Part shown: piece after piece, positions 44,790 to 56,434 of the stretch
Layout of the letters: every line of letters begins with the position of its first letter
Position numbering within the stretch: position 1 is the stretch's first letter
NCBI GenBank assembly: GCA_947095585.1
Contig: OX352761.1
Location: 124,001 to 188,000, forward strand
Direction: 5' to 3'
DNA from: Nephrocerus scutellatus
Lineage: Eukaryota > Arthropoda > Insecta > Diptera > Pipunculidae
Length of the DNA: 64,000 nt
Made by a program: the position numbers and the translations under genes
The notes under the pieces: model-generated
What the model was told of the DNA's origin: nothing
Seen by the model: only the letters and a program-made list of their open reading frames with translations
Databases searched by the model: none

Positions 44790-45500
44790 CACACCAGAGC
44801 CGCTCAAGCCGCTCAAGTGGTTGCACTAATTAATGCGGGGCAGTACCAAAGTGAAGTGGCTCGAAATCTTAATTTGAGCCGATTCTCCGTCCGTCGAGTG
44901 TGGCAGAGATATCAAGAAACTGGCGGCTTCAGATGACGACGGCCGACCTCGTGCTAACACACAGTGATGACCGCTTTCTTGCGACGACTTCGACTCAACT
45001 GAGGCAGCTGCTTCAAGAAGTCGAAGTAAGGCGGACAGTTAGAAGACAACCTCAAGAAGGTGATCTGATTACACACAGAGCAGCAAATGGGTCAAAATTG
45101 ACCCCAGCCCACCGATTTGAGTTCGTTCGAGAGCGTTTCGTTTGGACAGAAGACCAATGGAGAACAGTGCTGTTCTCAGACGAATGCAGGATGTGTTTAT
45201 ATGGCAACAGAAGATCAAGATCAAGAGAGCAATTTGTACTATGTTGCATTTAAGAGCGTATCTCGTATGGCGGTGGATCGCACATGTTCTGGAGAGGCAT
45301 ATCACTGGAGACGAAGACAGACCTTATGTTCACCTCCGGAGCGAATACTGGCCGTCGATCAAGAGGATTGACTTCTCAACGTTACATTGAGGAAGTACTC
45401 GAGGACTATGTCGTACCTTTTGCCGTATTTATTGGTGAAAACTTCCTGTTCATGCAGGATAATGCAAGACTGCATACGGATTCAAGTAAAGGATTAAAAA
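44790..45500 (+). pseudogene. Tc1-like transposase remnant
   Basis: A helix-turn-helix reads LINAGQYQSEVARNLNLSRF followed by VRRVWQRYQETGGF near 44825-44937. Then come DDRFLATTSTQLRQLLQEVE, FVRERFVWTEDQWRTVLFSD with the first catalytic Asp near 45180, and SRMAVDRTCS or GGGSHMFWRGI in alternative frames. SQRYIEEVLEDYVVPF and NFLFMQDNARLHT with the second catalytic Asp follow near 45385-45480. The last part (third acidic residue) is absent. The pattern is Tc1 rather than family B. Frameshifts occur at least twice. Confidence 0.8.
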
Positions 45501-45505
45501 AAACA

Positions 45506-45575
45506 ACCCATAAAAATTAAAATTTTTCTTGTAAATTCTCTAATCGGGGATACACACACACACACACACTGCGTG
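45506..45575. mobile_element. AAATTCTCTA family scrap with (CA)n
   Basis: AATTAAAATTTTTCTTGTAA, then ATTCTCTAATCGGGGATACA, matches the pieces at 19128 and 19389, and is followed by a (CA)n run at about 45551-45569. It lies right after the Tc1-like remnant. Confidence 0.6.
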
Positions 45576-45751
45576 CTCGTTTTGTGGCAAAATCATTCAC
45601 AAATGACGCAGCGGCAGCGAACAGCGCTGCTCACAAAGCACAGAGCTCAGACTTTGCCGTGATCTGATGCGATATAGCGATATTTAAAAATTGTATATTG
45701 GGGAGTGTAAACAATACAGAGAATAGGATAGCGTATATTATAATCTTAAAG

Positions 45752-45829
45752 GGCCCACAGCCGAGGTTCTATGCTGGCCTTTCGCAAAAAATCTATCGAC
45801 AGCACCCCGATTCTGAGCCAATGTCATAA
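45752..45829 (-). mobile_element. LINE family A, 3' end fragment
   Basis: On the complement this shows the 'ATGACATTGGCTCAGAATCG' start and 'GGCCAGCATAGAACC' words, a diverged form of the family 3' end. Confidence 0.5.
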
Positions 45830-46204
45830 ATTATCAAATTGCGAGCTTTCGTTATATCGTACAGCTCAATATAGCGTCAATGATATAAATGCTTTAAGGG
45901 TGGTTTCTTTTAACAAATATTGCAACAGCCATAACCTTTTTTGTGTATACATATTTTACAATAAATAGATCATACAATAAATGTCATTGTATACTTTTAA
46001 GAGCTTTAGATGCTGGACGGATATCAAAATTTAGAGAATTCGGTGTGTCTGTAAGATCTATCTATGGGATATATGTTATTTCAAAAATCCAACCAATGTT
46101 GTTTCCGTAGTGCATTGATTGGTGTTTTTTATTTAAGTGGGGATGTGAGGATGAGGATACGGAGAGATCCTTACTTGGGACAGGGCTATTAGGTCGTGTA
46201 AAAG

Positions 46205-46485
46205 GTGGTGGCCACACGCATCATACGCGAGACTTTAAAAATGCCTTATGAGACCAAGCTAATCACAAAATTTCAAAGATGGGGCTTTTTCACAGATTAT
46301 CCCATTTTCCACGCTTCACACGCTCCACACGCGACGAGTGACACGTGTCATACGCGGGATATTAGAAGTGGCCTATGAGACTGAGCTGATCACAAATGAT
46401 TTCAACTCTGTAAGACGAGTGAATGGTGGTTTAAATGGACTCTCAAAAAGATTCAAAGACTCGGAAAAAGACAAAGTTAAGTTTA
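46205..46485. repeat. ~150-bp satellite relatives (about two units)
   Basis: Words such as CATACGCG(A/G)GA(C/T)TTT, GAGAC(C/T)(A/G)AGCT and ATCACAAA(A/T)(A/T)TTTCA recur about 130 bp apart. They parallel CACGC-GAATAT, GACTTAG and CTCACAAAATTTCAG of the array at 18.3 kb. Confidence 0.6.
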
Positions 46486-47002
46486 ATAAAAATTTTTAAA
46501 ATACGTGAAGAGAAAAACATCCACATAAGAGAAATTCTGCACTGCACATCTTGAGATGTTTCAACATATTGTGGATGGACGATTTATATAACACAAAGCA
46601 TTTATTACAGTGTTAGGTCAATTTGTCTGAAATTCAAAATGCCAGAGAAAAGGCACTGAAAAAACAATCGCATCGCATCGCATCGCAAACAAGAGCAGTT
46701 ATTTTAAAAGCATAACTTGTACCCTTCGGATATATTCATTTTCTTAAAGCGATGATAACACATCCATTTACCTGGAGCTAGATGAACTCATTCTAGCGCT
46801 AATATCAATTCGGCTGGATTAACATAACACAGGAACATCGTCATATTATTATTTTGTAACTCTTTTTTTTTGCGGTGGGGGAGGGGGAGGGGGTCTATCA
46901 TAGAACACGATATCCTATCTCAGAAACATTAATCTAAATGTATCTAATAAAGATGTTATTAAAATGTAAAATGTAATCTTAAATTGTGTAAACACAGAGC
47001 TT
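46486..47002. other. Intronic sequence with a G-rich tract
   Basis: The stretch holds no gene. A pentanucleotide CGCAT run is at about 46675-46688, and a G tract of form GG-T-GGGGG-A-GGGGG-A-GGGGG is at 46874-46893. Confidence 0.5.
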
Positions 47003-47126
47003 CGATCGTCAGGGTATATACGAATGGAAGAGAGGGGAAGACAACCAAATCGGGCAATATCGAACGATCGTCAGGGTATATACGAGTGGGAGAGAGGGGA
47101 AGACAACCAAATCGGGCAATATCGAA
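47003..47126. repeat. 62-bp tandem duplication (two units)
   Basis: Units 47003-47064 and 47065-47126 begin CGATCGTCAGGGTATATACG and end GGGCAATATCGAA. They differ at two positions. Four further bases (CGA-A) hint at a third start. Confidence 0.95.
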
Positions 47127-49099
47127 CGAAGTAAATTAATCAGAGAACAATGTTTAGATATAAGATTTATAGCATCGCAGCCTGCGATAGACAAGACGAC
47201 AACCAGACGAAGGTTTCCGCAAGCGCTGTGATGTGTGTTGGCGACCTTTTTAACCTTCGTTCTTGAAAGTGCTTCTCTCAGTTGCGACTGGTGGTCGCCA
47301 CGTTAAGAGTGTCCTATTTCTTCAGGCTGGAATCGCATTTCTACATCTAGTCTCTAGGGCTACAATTAAAGATATCGTACTTCGTTAAAAGTAAAGACAC
47401 AGATCGCGCAGCGTTAGCCTCTGGGTCTGAATCTCGTGCGATCTACATCCGCACACATAGACAGACCGAACAAACGATTGATACGGAAAACAAGCGGAAA
47501 ATCGTGACATGGTAAAATAGTTAATAGGGTCCCTAACACAATTGCCCATAAAGTTTCACTGCGGCCGTTTATGTGGCTATTTTCTATGGTCAGCATTTCC
47601 ATAATAACATACACACATACATAACAATGTATCATTGCTACGCGGTGCGCCGGCGTTCATTCGACATGGTCCATCAGCATTCGCGCCGATTCACGCTCGA
47701 TGTGTGCAAGAAAATTGTGGGAAAATAAAAAATTTCCCGCCATAATGCGAGAATACAACATCTGCGCATATGAAGAAAACTAAGTCAAAGGATTCACGAA
47801 AAGGAGGAGGAGTCGATGCGCCATGGTGGTGTTGATTCCGCGCGAGGTTTCACACAAAAGTGCTACAGCTCTCCGGCCAGACGAAGAAGTGAGTTGGCAA
47901 TGATGATGATGAGGAGGATGATGATGAAGAAAACGTGACTCCTTGGAATCGCTTTGAGTGTGACTGTGACGTGATTTACGAATGCGATGGGTGAAGCATT
48001 CGCGTGGCATATCCGATCCGCTTTGGGGCTGTGCATGCGATAATGTGTGGGAAGGAATGAATGAATGAATAAATAGAAAAGACACAGATACGCTGGCGCT
48101 GCTTTCAATTAGACGGTTAATTCACGCGAAATAACAGTATCTGCCATAGCCGCCAAAATCTGTCAACAAGTTGACTTCTCTTTAAAGCAAAATTGCGAGA
48201 TCGATTTTTCACTTTCTAGGCGCAGTGTGGCTTTGTTCGCTTGAATCTATGATGTGATAAACGAATGTTTATGCGATTTAGGTGAGGCTAAGAGCTTTAA
48301 AGGTTCAACCGGGGGAGTTTGAAAAGTTTAAAACTTTTAAAATATATGACAGTAATAGATTTGTAGTTTTAAAAGCAAATTTTGAAAGTTCTATGAGTTA
48401 GTTTTGTGATATCAATGACTGTCATTCAGAAGAGAGAGTAAAGAGTAGAAATTTTTAAATTTGGAAAAGTAAAAGTTGGAAAAGCTGATAAGAAAATGCA
48501 TACCCTGTTGTCATTTGAACGAAACATTTCGCGCTGATTGCCAAACCAGTTAATTCACTTGATAACCCTAAACTTTGTGTCCACTTTTAATTACGTATTT
48601 GCCGCCAGCGGACAATACCTCATAAACTGCACGCAATAACAACTTAAGTGACTCGCCACCAAGACCACTTGACACTCGAGGTGGCTCCACAAGACATCTG
48701 CACTGACCGCACATAGGCCACCTTTTCTCCTTCCTTAATAATAATTTCATGCTGTTCACTCCAATTCTATGCAAACCGCACCAAAAAACACTAACAACAT
48801 CTGAGGTTAGACCCAAAGTACCTACCGCTCGGGCACTTTACCTATCTTCTCGCCAAGCAAACAAAGCGAACAAAAGTTACACACATCGCGATCGCGACTT
48901 GCCGGTTGCACGTTCAACCAACGAGACATCAAAAAGCGATGTCTGTTTTGTTTCTGAATAAAATATGTCAGGATATATTGAACGGTTATTCAGAAACAAT
49001 ACTTGCTGCTCTAGCAACATAAATATAAGTTGCAAAAAGCCACGATCTCGGCGACAGTTAACCATTGCTGAGCGTGTGTGGTGAGCGCCAAAAATGACT
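47127..49099. other. Intronic sequence, no supported gene
   Basis: Open frames on the minus strand at 47780-48108 and 48568-48816 lack recognisable domains. The segment near 47640-48110 is GC-richer and contains (GAT/GAG)n codon-like runs. It could be an untranslated exon or an old element. Confidence 0.35.
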
Positions 49100-50010
49100 C
49101 ATCGAATTAAATCGCGAATCACATTTGAATAGAATTGGAACCGTATTCGTTCGTCAGCTCGTGAGAATTGCTTGCTATTGGACAACAGAAGTGGTTCTTG
49201 AGATCGGACAGGTCGCACGCTCGAGAATATTGTGACTGTGGCCCATAGTGTGGGACAGAACTGTCCATTAGCCGCACCCGCCTGAGAAGAAGAACTTGAA
49301 TGACTCAAGAGTTGAAAGCATATAACCATCCGCTTCGATATCAGTTTTCTGCGTCGGTCATAGACCAGCTTGATAATGGTGTTGATTTTGGGCGAAAAAT
49401 CATCTTTTCAGACGAAATGCATTTCATTCTCGGGGGCTATGTCAACAGGCAGAACTGCCAAATTTGGGGTTCGTAAAAGCCACACGTTATCATAGAGAAG
49501 CCAATGCATCCACCAAGAGCAACAGTTTTGTTTGGATTTTGGAGTGGTGGCCCAGTTTTCTACGAAAAAGGTACTTAAAACGCCGTTACCGACAATGGGG
49601 ACCGTTACAGAGCCAGTTGACCAACTTTTTATGGCCTCAAATTAAGGTCATAAATGTTGATGACCTTTGCTTTCAGCAAGATGGCGCCACATGCTATACA
49701 AACCGACTGACAATCAATCTCATGCGCGCCAAATTTGGCAACCGAATAAACAGCCGTTTTGGAGATGTCATTTGACCTGGGCGGAGCTGCGATTTAACGC
49801 CGATGAACTATTTCTATAGGGTGCCTTTAAGGATAGATGTTACACGAATAATTCAGAGACAATTCCAGCTTTAAAACTTAACATTGCGACCGTTATTCGC
49901 GAGATAGGCGCTGAAATGATCGGAAAAGTTATGTTTGAAAACTGGACTCACAGGATGGCTTACTGGAAGGCCAGCAGAGGGAGCCACATGAACGAAATTG
50001 TTTTTCATTC
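49100..50010 (+). pseudogene. Mariner-like transposase remnant (family B), longest copy
   Basis: Text in changing frames covers most of the protein. KIIFSDEMHFILGGYVNRQN (first catalytic Asp) is near 49395-49455, then GFWSGGPVFYEKGT, NAVTDNGDRYR, FQQDGATCYTNRLTINLMRA (second Asp) near 49672-49730. CDLTPMNYF (third Asp) is near 49785-49810, and SHMNEIVFHS ends near 50012. I count 36 residue positions between the second and third Asp, with a stop among them. At least six stops or frameshifts. It is the best-preserved copy here of the family at 6.1, 8.5, 35.2 and 53.7 kb. Confidence 0.85.
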
Positions 50011-50109
50011 TTTAATGCAATACTCTAACCTTCACAACAATAAACATTTCCACAAAAAAATTGATGTATATTTTTCGCCCACTTAGGTCATTTTTAACCG
50101 ACCTAGACA

Positions 50110-50235
50110 GTTGAAATTTTGTCAGTGTCTAAGTCCAAAATAGCATTTTTTATATTCCACGTATGACGCGTGTCTCGTGTGGCTCGTGTGATGGGTTGAA
50201 ATTTTTTTTTTCGACTTTTTAGGGTTCCTTTTTAA
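50110..50235 (-). repeat. ~150-bp satellite relative (single inverted unit)
   Basis: On the complement, AATATAAAAAATGCTATTTT GGACTTAGACAC-type text, with ACACGCG-like and CACGAGCCACACGAG words, is close to the third unit at 18.6 kb. Orientation is opposite to the main array. Confidence 0.65.
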
Positions 50236-50992
50236 CCAACTACTGATAAGTAATAGATCTCAGAATTTCGCAAATTTGCGTAATACAAATTACTTTTCGC
50301 AAAGTTGGAGAAAAGTTTGCTTGAATTGTTACTTGGGGACAGTGCTTAGTCGCTTAGTCAATATCAGCATCGCATCATCGCCACAGTCTTCCGGAATCAC
50401 ACTGTTTGGTTACGCATTACGCGATCACCAGCAATTACCAATAGCAACAATATGACATTCATTATGAAATTTAAAAATCGCAAAACTTTGACTAATGTCA
50501 AGCAAAACCAATAACAATTTTTTCCCATCAATTACTTTTGAGTTTTGACTGCTTTCGTTGTCGGTTGTCGCCCCACCTACACGTGTCTTATTATTATTTC
50601 GTCTTACATTTGTCTGACTGGGTGCTGCTGTATCAAATCGATGTTAAATAATTGGTCATAATTTGTGAGTAAGTGTCTTTGATTCGTCACAAGCAACAAG
50701 GTCACTTTATTTTAGTATTGGTTATATTATGTACAATGATAAAAGATTCTGACAGTGACCTCATAATCCATCATATGTATCTGACGTTATGTTGACTAAA
50801 TAAATATTTAATGTCTGAGTGGAAGATGCGCATTAATAAACAACGCCTACAGCAGCTAGCTTAGCTTAGCAAAAGCCGGTTTAAGTCTAGCAAATGTCAC
50901 ACAGTCAATGTAGAGGACAGAGCTTCATCAATCACAGAGCAGCTATTGCAAAATTATCGCCTTCAATCACTATCATACTTTTTAAAGAGATT
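50236..50992. other. Intronic sequence, nothing recognised
   Basis: No motif-bearing frame or repeat was identified. Confidence 0.4.
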
Positions 50993-51290
50993 TGGTCCTT
51001 GCCTCCTCTATAATCTTTCAACCGGTTTCGATTTCGAGCCGGCGATATTTCATCCAGTTAGACATAAAATGTGGGCGTTCTGGCCTACAGCTGAATCTGT
51101 CTCACTATAAAGCAGTCCCATTAATTACACCGCTAAAAATTTCCATACTGGTCACTCTTCTTCGGTTTTGCCATCTAGATACTCTTCACACCAGAGCCTA
51201 CTGAGCTTAACTTTTCGAACAACAAAAAAAAATCTGCGGAATCCTCTTTTGTCAAATACGAGAGGGTAAAGCAATCTTCAAAATTGTACT
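50993..51290 (-). mobile_element. LINE family A, 3' end copy
   Basis: Its sequence parallels the 22.35-22.67 kb copy: 'CCGGTTTCGATTTCGAGCCG', CATCCAGTT, GCATTCTGG-like CTGTCC, then 'CACACCAGAGCCTACTGAGC' and TTAACTTTTCG. It is diverged and lacks a clean tail. Confidence 0.65.
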
Positions 51291-51559
51291 CAACATCTTA
51301 AACTCTGAAGTAGCTGAAGTGAAACCAGTTCACAAAGCATCAGCATATCCTTATTACCAATGATGTCCAAACTGTTTAAAAAATATATTGAATGGTTCTA
51401 TTTTGACTCTTCTCTCTCAGCATAGCTGCATAGGTTGGATTAGTCCTCAGCTATTAAGCAGAAACTCTGTTAGCGGTATATCAAAATCACTCAGGTCCCG
51501 CGTGTTATATTCTTTCGCACGATGTGATACTTAGGCTTTGGTAGCATAATAGCAGCTTA

Positions 51560-52230
51560 AATAATTTGAAAAGAAATGGAATGGTGGTAAATGTAATTGA
51601 GAACAATGTAATGTGGGTCTTTAAAGAGGACAGGTCGACAAAGAACCAGCATATAATACACTCGTATAATGCTAGAGAATTAGAGAGAGTTGAATCCTAT
51701 GAATACCTTAGAACCATTATTATCTGTAATGGAAAAATAGATAAATAAATAAAAGTAATGATCAGGAGCAACAAAGAAGTGTCAGCGTACTATCAGATAA
51801 GTAGCACAATAGTGGGTAAACAGGCACAAAAACTAAACTCAAGCTTTATTTAAAATTCCAAGCAACAGAAAAGAAGTACAAACGAAGGGTCGTAGAAAAA
51901 CCAGGAGAGATGGGAAATGAAAGCATATGCTTAGAAGTAGGACAGAAGAAGTCGAACCTACAAGAAATCGAGAAGACACAGCTGGGCGAGTCACAAAAAG
52001 TCAAAAGGTACTGGAAATGAGACGAGTATGTACTGCACCGAGAAAAAGTCCCCGAAGAACTTGGAAAAATCGCATCCAGGATGTGGGAAGAATGACGGGC
52101 AAAACACTGGCAGAGCTCAGATCGAATTCATTGGAGATGATTGAAAAGTTTGCCAGTTTTAAAAAGGATGTCATAGCAACTACACCTTTGGGAAAAGATG
52201 TGTTAAAATCTTGTCAGTTGTTGGTTTGTC
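51560..52230 (+). pseudogene. LINE post-RT and C-terminal remnant
   Basis: The text MVVNVIENNVMWVFKEDRST, then ARELERVESYEYLRTIII, resembles the 'NxxKTKxMxV...ELERVxEFxYLGSII' segment after the RT of RTE-like LINEs. Next come KFQATEKKYKRRVV and EIEKTQLG, and RPRKTWKNRIQDVGRM near 52045-52090. The last is the GRPRKxWxDxI motif with GRP eroded. Several frameshifts. Confidence 0.7.
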
Positions 52231-53334
52231 TGCGATGAAGCCACTGGTGTGAACTAATGGACGTATTGGGTTACATTCAGTCTTGTTCGATAGCGGAAAA
52301 CGTCTCATATAAAGCATTCAATAGCTTTCTTCCTCTATAATTGCTGCCCATTTCTATGACAGCAAATATGATGCTTTTTCTCCAGTATTCCTGCAATGTT
52401 TGTTTTTCCAAACATGCACTATTTGCTCATAAATTGCTTTGTAAAGTGTCCTCAACATTTGATTAGCTCCCACGAACTGAAAAAGGACGAACTTGCATTA
52501 TGTATGAATAAAACGATTTTAAATTACAATGCTCTCATTACGACAATTGCCCAAGAATGGCACGAGGATACGCTCAAGAATTAGGGTGAAAAATCAAAAG
52601 ATGCACAACTCTGTACGTATTTTTATCGGCACATAACACAACAACAAAAACACAAGTTCGTGAATAAAAGACAACAATAACAGGAACAAGGTTAAGAACA
52701 AATCAGAGACTTTCACCAAATATAGGCACCATTTATCTCGATTAGTTAAACTTTTTTGTTTCTGCGCTGTAATCGTATTTTTACGATCGTCATATATTTA
52801 TATTTACATATATGAACATTCGAGTACATATATAAATTTGCGTAACAGCCCACATACTCGTTTATTTGATGTAATCCCACTCTAATCAACACCTAAATTT
52901 GAGATGATGATCTTCAGCTTCAAAGCAACTGAATTGAGAACAACATTCTGAGATGAATGCTCGATTTCACTGTTTACTACTCGCATTTACTTGAAATACA
53001 TCTACTACTAAATTGGAAATTCCGGCTAATTCAATTTGGCAAAAGATATTAACCCAAGTATGGGCATTTGTTTTGTAAATTAGAGCGCTACAATAGGTAT
53101 ATAAAACGGCAATAAGAAAGAAGATGTAATCTTGGTAGAACGTTGTTGACTACCGCATATAAGATCTCCCCCCCCCCTCCATCGTACTTTATCAATGACC
53201 AGTGTTGCTTCATCACAGGCAAACAAAAAACTAATCAGATTTTCAACCTAATGCATGTGATGGAAAATGTCTAGAGTTTCAAAACTCAATACCCCATCTG
53301 TTTACAGACTTAAAATCCACCAACATAGAACTTT
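52231..53334. other. Intronic sequence, nothing recognised
   Basis: AT-rich; a C-rich CCCCCCCCCTCC run is at 53168-53180. No gene supported. Confidence 0.4.
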
Positions 53335-53491
53335 CACGGTCCCGCCTGTCTTCCGAGAGTAATAACTTGTCACGGAAAGCTTCTCAATTAGCCGTTCGGA
53401 TACGGCATTCATTTGTAGTGTCCCTTCCATTTGTGTCGCGCGAAGCTAGGCCTTGGACCGCAACGGTCTGTCGCGCCGAATATTATTATTG
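53335..53491 (+). mobile_element. tRNA-derived SINE, 3' half
   Basis: It covers the body and 3' end of the family: CACGGTCCCGCC, CCGAGAGTAATAACTTGTCA, CGGAAAGCTTCTCAATTAGC, CCTTGGACCGCAACGGTCTG and TCGCGCCGAATATTATTATT. The tRNA-like head is missing. Confidence 0.85.
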
Positions 53492-53699
53492 TTACCTATA
53501 TTATTTTGATGCCGTAAGAAAACATATTTCGTATACACACTGTATATGCGACCGTTTGTCCAAATGGGCTAATAGTATGATAACCGGTGTTTCTTTTGCT
53601 TGGATAGAACCTACTGAAAGGCTAACTGTGTAACAAGCTGTCATAATATGGTCTCTGTTGACATTTATTATTGGTAAACTCTGACAAATCATCAAAAAT

Positions 53700-54190
53700 G
53701 CTTGGCGCTTTTACAACGCTACCAAATTATCCAAATCTACTTTGAAATTCAATGGCCGATCCGTGTAACTTATAGACGCATTCGTGATTTTCGCGTTCGC
53801 GTTACAGTAAATAGATATCGTTATCACACAATAATCGATAAGTTGTTGTTTGCGAATATGAATGACATTGATCCGGACGCGATGTGTTTTCAACAGGACG
53901 ATCATATGACGACAGCAACCATCGACTTATTGAAATACAAATTTGGCGATAAGTTAATTTTGAAAAATGGAGCTTATCAACTGGCCTCCAAGGTCGTGCC
54001 ATTAGACACCTCTCGATTATTTGATGTGAAGCCGCGTGAAGTCACTGGTTTATGCTAATAAACCAGCAACAATTGACGCCTTTGAGGCCAACATTGTTCG
54101 TGTTAATTGCGACATACGGCTAGCAGAGCAGAGTGACCCAAAATTGGACGTCCAGAATGCGCTTCGTCAAGAACTTCCGCGGTAGAAATT
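53700..54190 (+). pseudogene. Mariner-like transposase fragment (family B)
   Basis: FRVRVTVNRYRYHTIIDKLL and DPDAMCFQQDDHMTTATIDL (second catalytic Asp, with DGAT changed to DDHM) are near 53790-53930. Then KFGDKLILKNG, and a shifted RRVTQNWTSR-like C-terminal piece near 54130-54180. Heavily diverged, inactive. Confidence 0.75.
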
Positions 54191-56434
54191 TTTACAATAA
54201 ACGCACGATCAGAAATCGGCAAACAGTTTTTACGGTCATGTAGATGTATTCACACCCGATATAAATAGAATAATATGTCGGCTCTTTGTTGATGCCCTAT
54301 GCTCCCCAGTGGAGTGAAGCCCAAGACGATGACACTCGATATAGTCTTCCATTGCTTGTTTAGGTGACTCGCTAACGTTACTAGCATAAAACTTAGGAAC
54401 TTAATAACGGCAAACAGTAAGGTTGAAAATTCAATTTACAACTAGACCCCATAACTGTGGGCGCCCCCCGCCATGACACGCAGTGTAACGAGCTACTGGA
54501 GAAAATAACGATTATCTTTACATACGGACAACACAAATCTTCATCGAAAGAATTTCACAAACATTGATTCATAAGGTCAGCAGGTGTAAGAAACTAACTT
54601 CACCATTGGGGGTCCTCAATCTATGTGCGGAAAGTCGTAAACGAATTTCTACTAATAAATGGACGCGTGCTGCGAGTTGTAAAAAGGAAAATTTTAAACT
54701 TTCTAGAAAATTTACCAAATTCTGATGCAAAAATCAATAATAAATCTTTAATGAATTTTGAGACACCCTTAGTTTTTATCTGTTGGTCATTTTTGTGATC
54801 ACCACACACCATAGCACAGTCACTGTACACTACAAAGTACATTTGCATGCACTACAAAGGCAGCTTTGTGTTTGGCGTCCCAATTAAAATTGTGGTACAC
54901 CATTTTTTTGCCCAATATCTGAATAGGTGAGTGATTTATACACACAACAGTATGAGGCAAACAAACAAATTTATATCATATCACATCCGGCGCCCAGGAA
55001 AACTGTCAAACTTGACAGCCCCTGTAAGTAATTTGAGTTTCGTGACAAACATACCTAAGATACCGTAGTCCTACCTAAAGTGCTACCACGATAAGCAAAC
55101 TTCAAAAGTCAAACACAAAAAATGAAAAAAAAAAAAACATACGCGTGGTTTTATTGATTTCGACAAATGTCGGTCCAAGTGTGGAACGCCGCCTCGGGGG
55201 CGGGTTATACTCGTATACTGTCGCATGTGATGTGACTGTCTGTTCCACTTTGCCTGTACTCCACGTTTTGCGTAATGAATATTGAGGCGAGACGTCACAG
55301 CACAGCAAAAACCTCAATTTGGCTTGTGCTATTAATCAGAATCTCACACCTGAATGAAAACCAAACTGAAGCTGAAAGACAAAGCTGGCCTGGCGCTGGA
55401 CAATGTATCTATTTGCGGTCTTTGCGGTACGCTGGTGGTCGGTGGAGGTGAAATAAAAGTGGAACAAAGTCCGAACAATGAGTGATTCAATTTGAATTTA
55501 GATGATTTTTTTCTCGACTTATTGGTTGGGGCACCAATTTTAATCAATGAACTACTCGTTTCGTTCAAGTTTGCACCTGGCCAGATAAACGCGAATTAAC
55601 ATTCCGCTATTAGTCAGCGAGCGAGTAGTTCTGAGATACTGGAGAAGTTGGGAGCGAAACGCTTGGGAAGGAAAAAACGGAAAAACAATACGCGGGTGTT
55701 TGGATTATGTAAATAGATTGTCGGCGGATTTTAAAAAGATTACGGTCGATTATATAAGCAACAGCAACAACAGCAAAAAATCCGGTGAAGAATCTAGGTT
55801 GCTTGAGGATTCCGAATTACTCAACGAGAATCCGGAGGGTAAGAGGAAAACTTAAGAAAATACCTGTTGTTAACAGGAGTTACTCATGTGTTGGGAAATT
55901 ACTTACTGAAACCACTAGATTTTATTTTGCAGAGAATGTGCCAGCCGAGAATACATTTTTTTTTGCTCAACAAGGCTAGGATTTGGAGACAGTTGATACG
56001 AACGTCAGTGTGTTTCTTCTTCTTTTTTGAATTTGATACAATGACCAAAAGAAAGGGTGATCCATTTTGAGTTTCCTATAATGGCAGCATTGCAAATCAA
56101 ACAGCTGTCAATGAGCAAATGTCTTTAAAGTGTCAAATGTAGTTTGCAACAACACATTTATGAAACGCATCGCTAACCACCATAGACAGAGAAGAATTAA
56201 CGCAAATTGGATGTTAATTTAACCAATCATTCATTCATTTAAATTTTCAGATGAATGCAACAAAAAAGCATTGACTTAACTGAAAGCTTAAACAACAGAG
56301 CTTTCGTATAGACAGAAATGAGGGTAAACTTTTGCATAGTTTTAGGACAAACGCATTTACTTTTAACATAAAAAACAGTGCATAGTTTTTGGTGCTACGA
56401 AAATTTCATTTTCACTCAAACAAAACTCACTCAC
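54191..56434. other. Intronic sequence, possible transcribed or promoter-like patch
   Basis: No supported coding exon. Around 55600-55760 (+) the sequence has GTCAGCGAGCGAG and a TTATATAAGC word, loosely like fly core promoter or 5' untranslated sequence, but the element spacing does not fit well. I do not call a promoter. Confidence 0.3.

Noticed and set aside
47780..48108. 81-101-codon minus-strand frames
   Set aside because: His/Ser-rich text arises from CAT/GAT-type repeats; no motif.
48568..48816. 82-codon minus-strand frame with a CGQC motif
   Set aside because: A single Cys pair is not enough; the text does not match a zinc finger or known element.
55600..55760. Promoter-like patch with GTCAGCGAGCGAG and TATATAAGC
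   Set aside because: The initiator, downstream element and TATA spacings do not agree on either strand.
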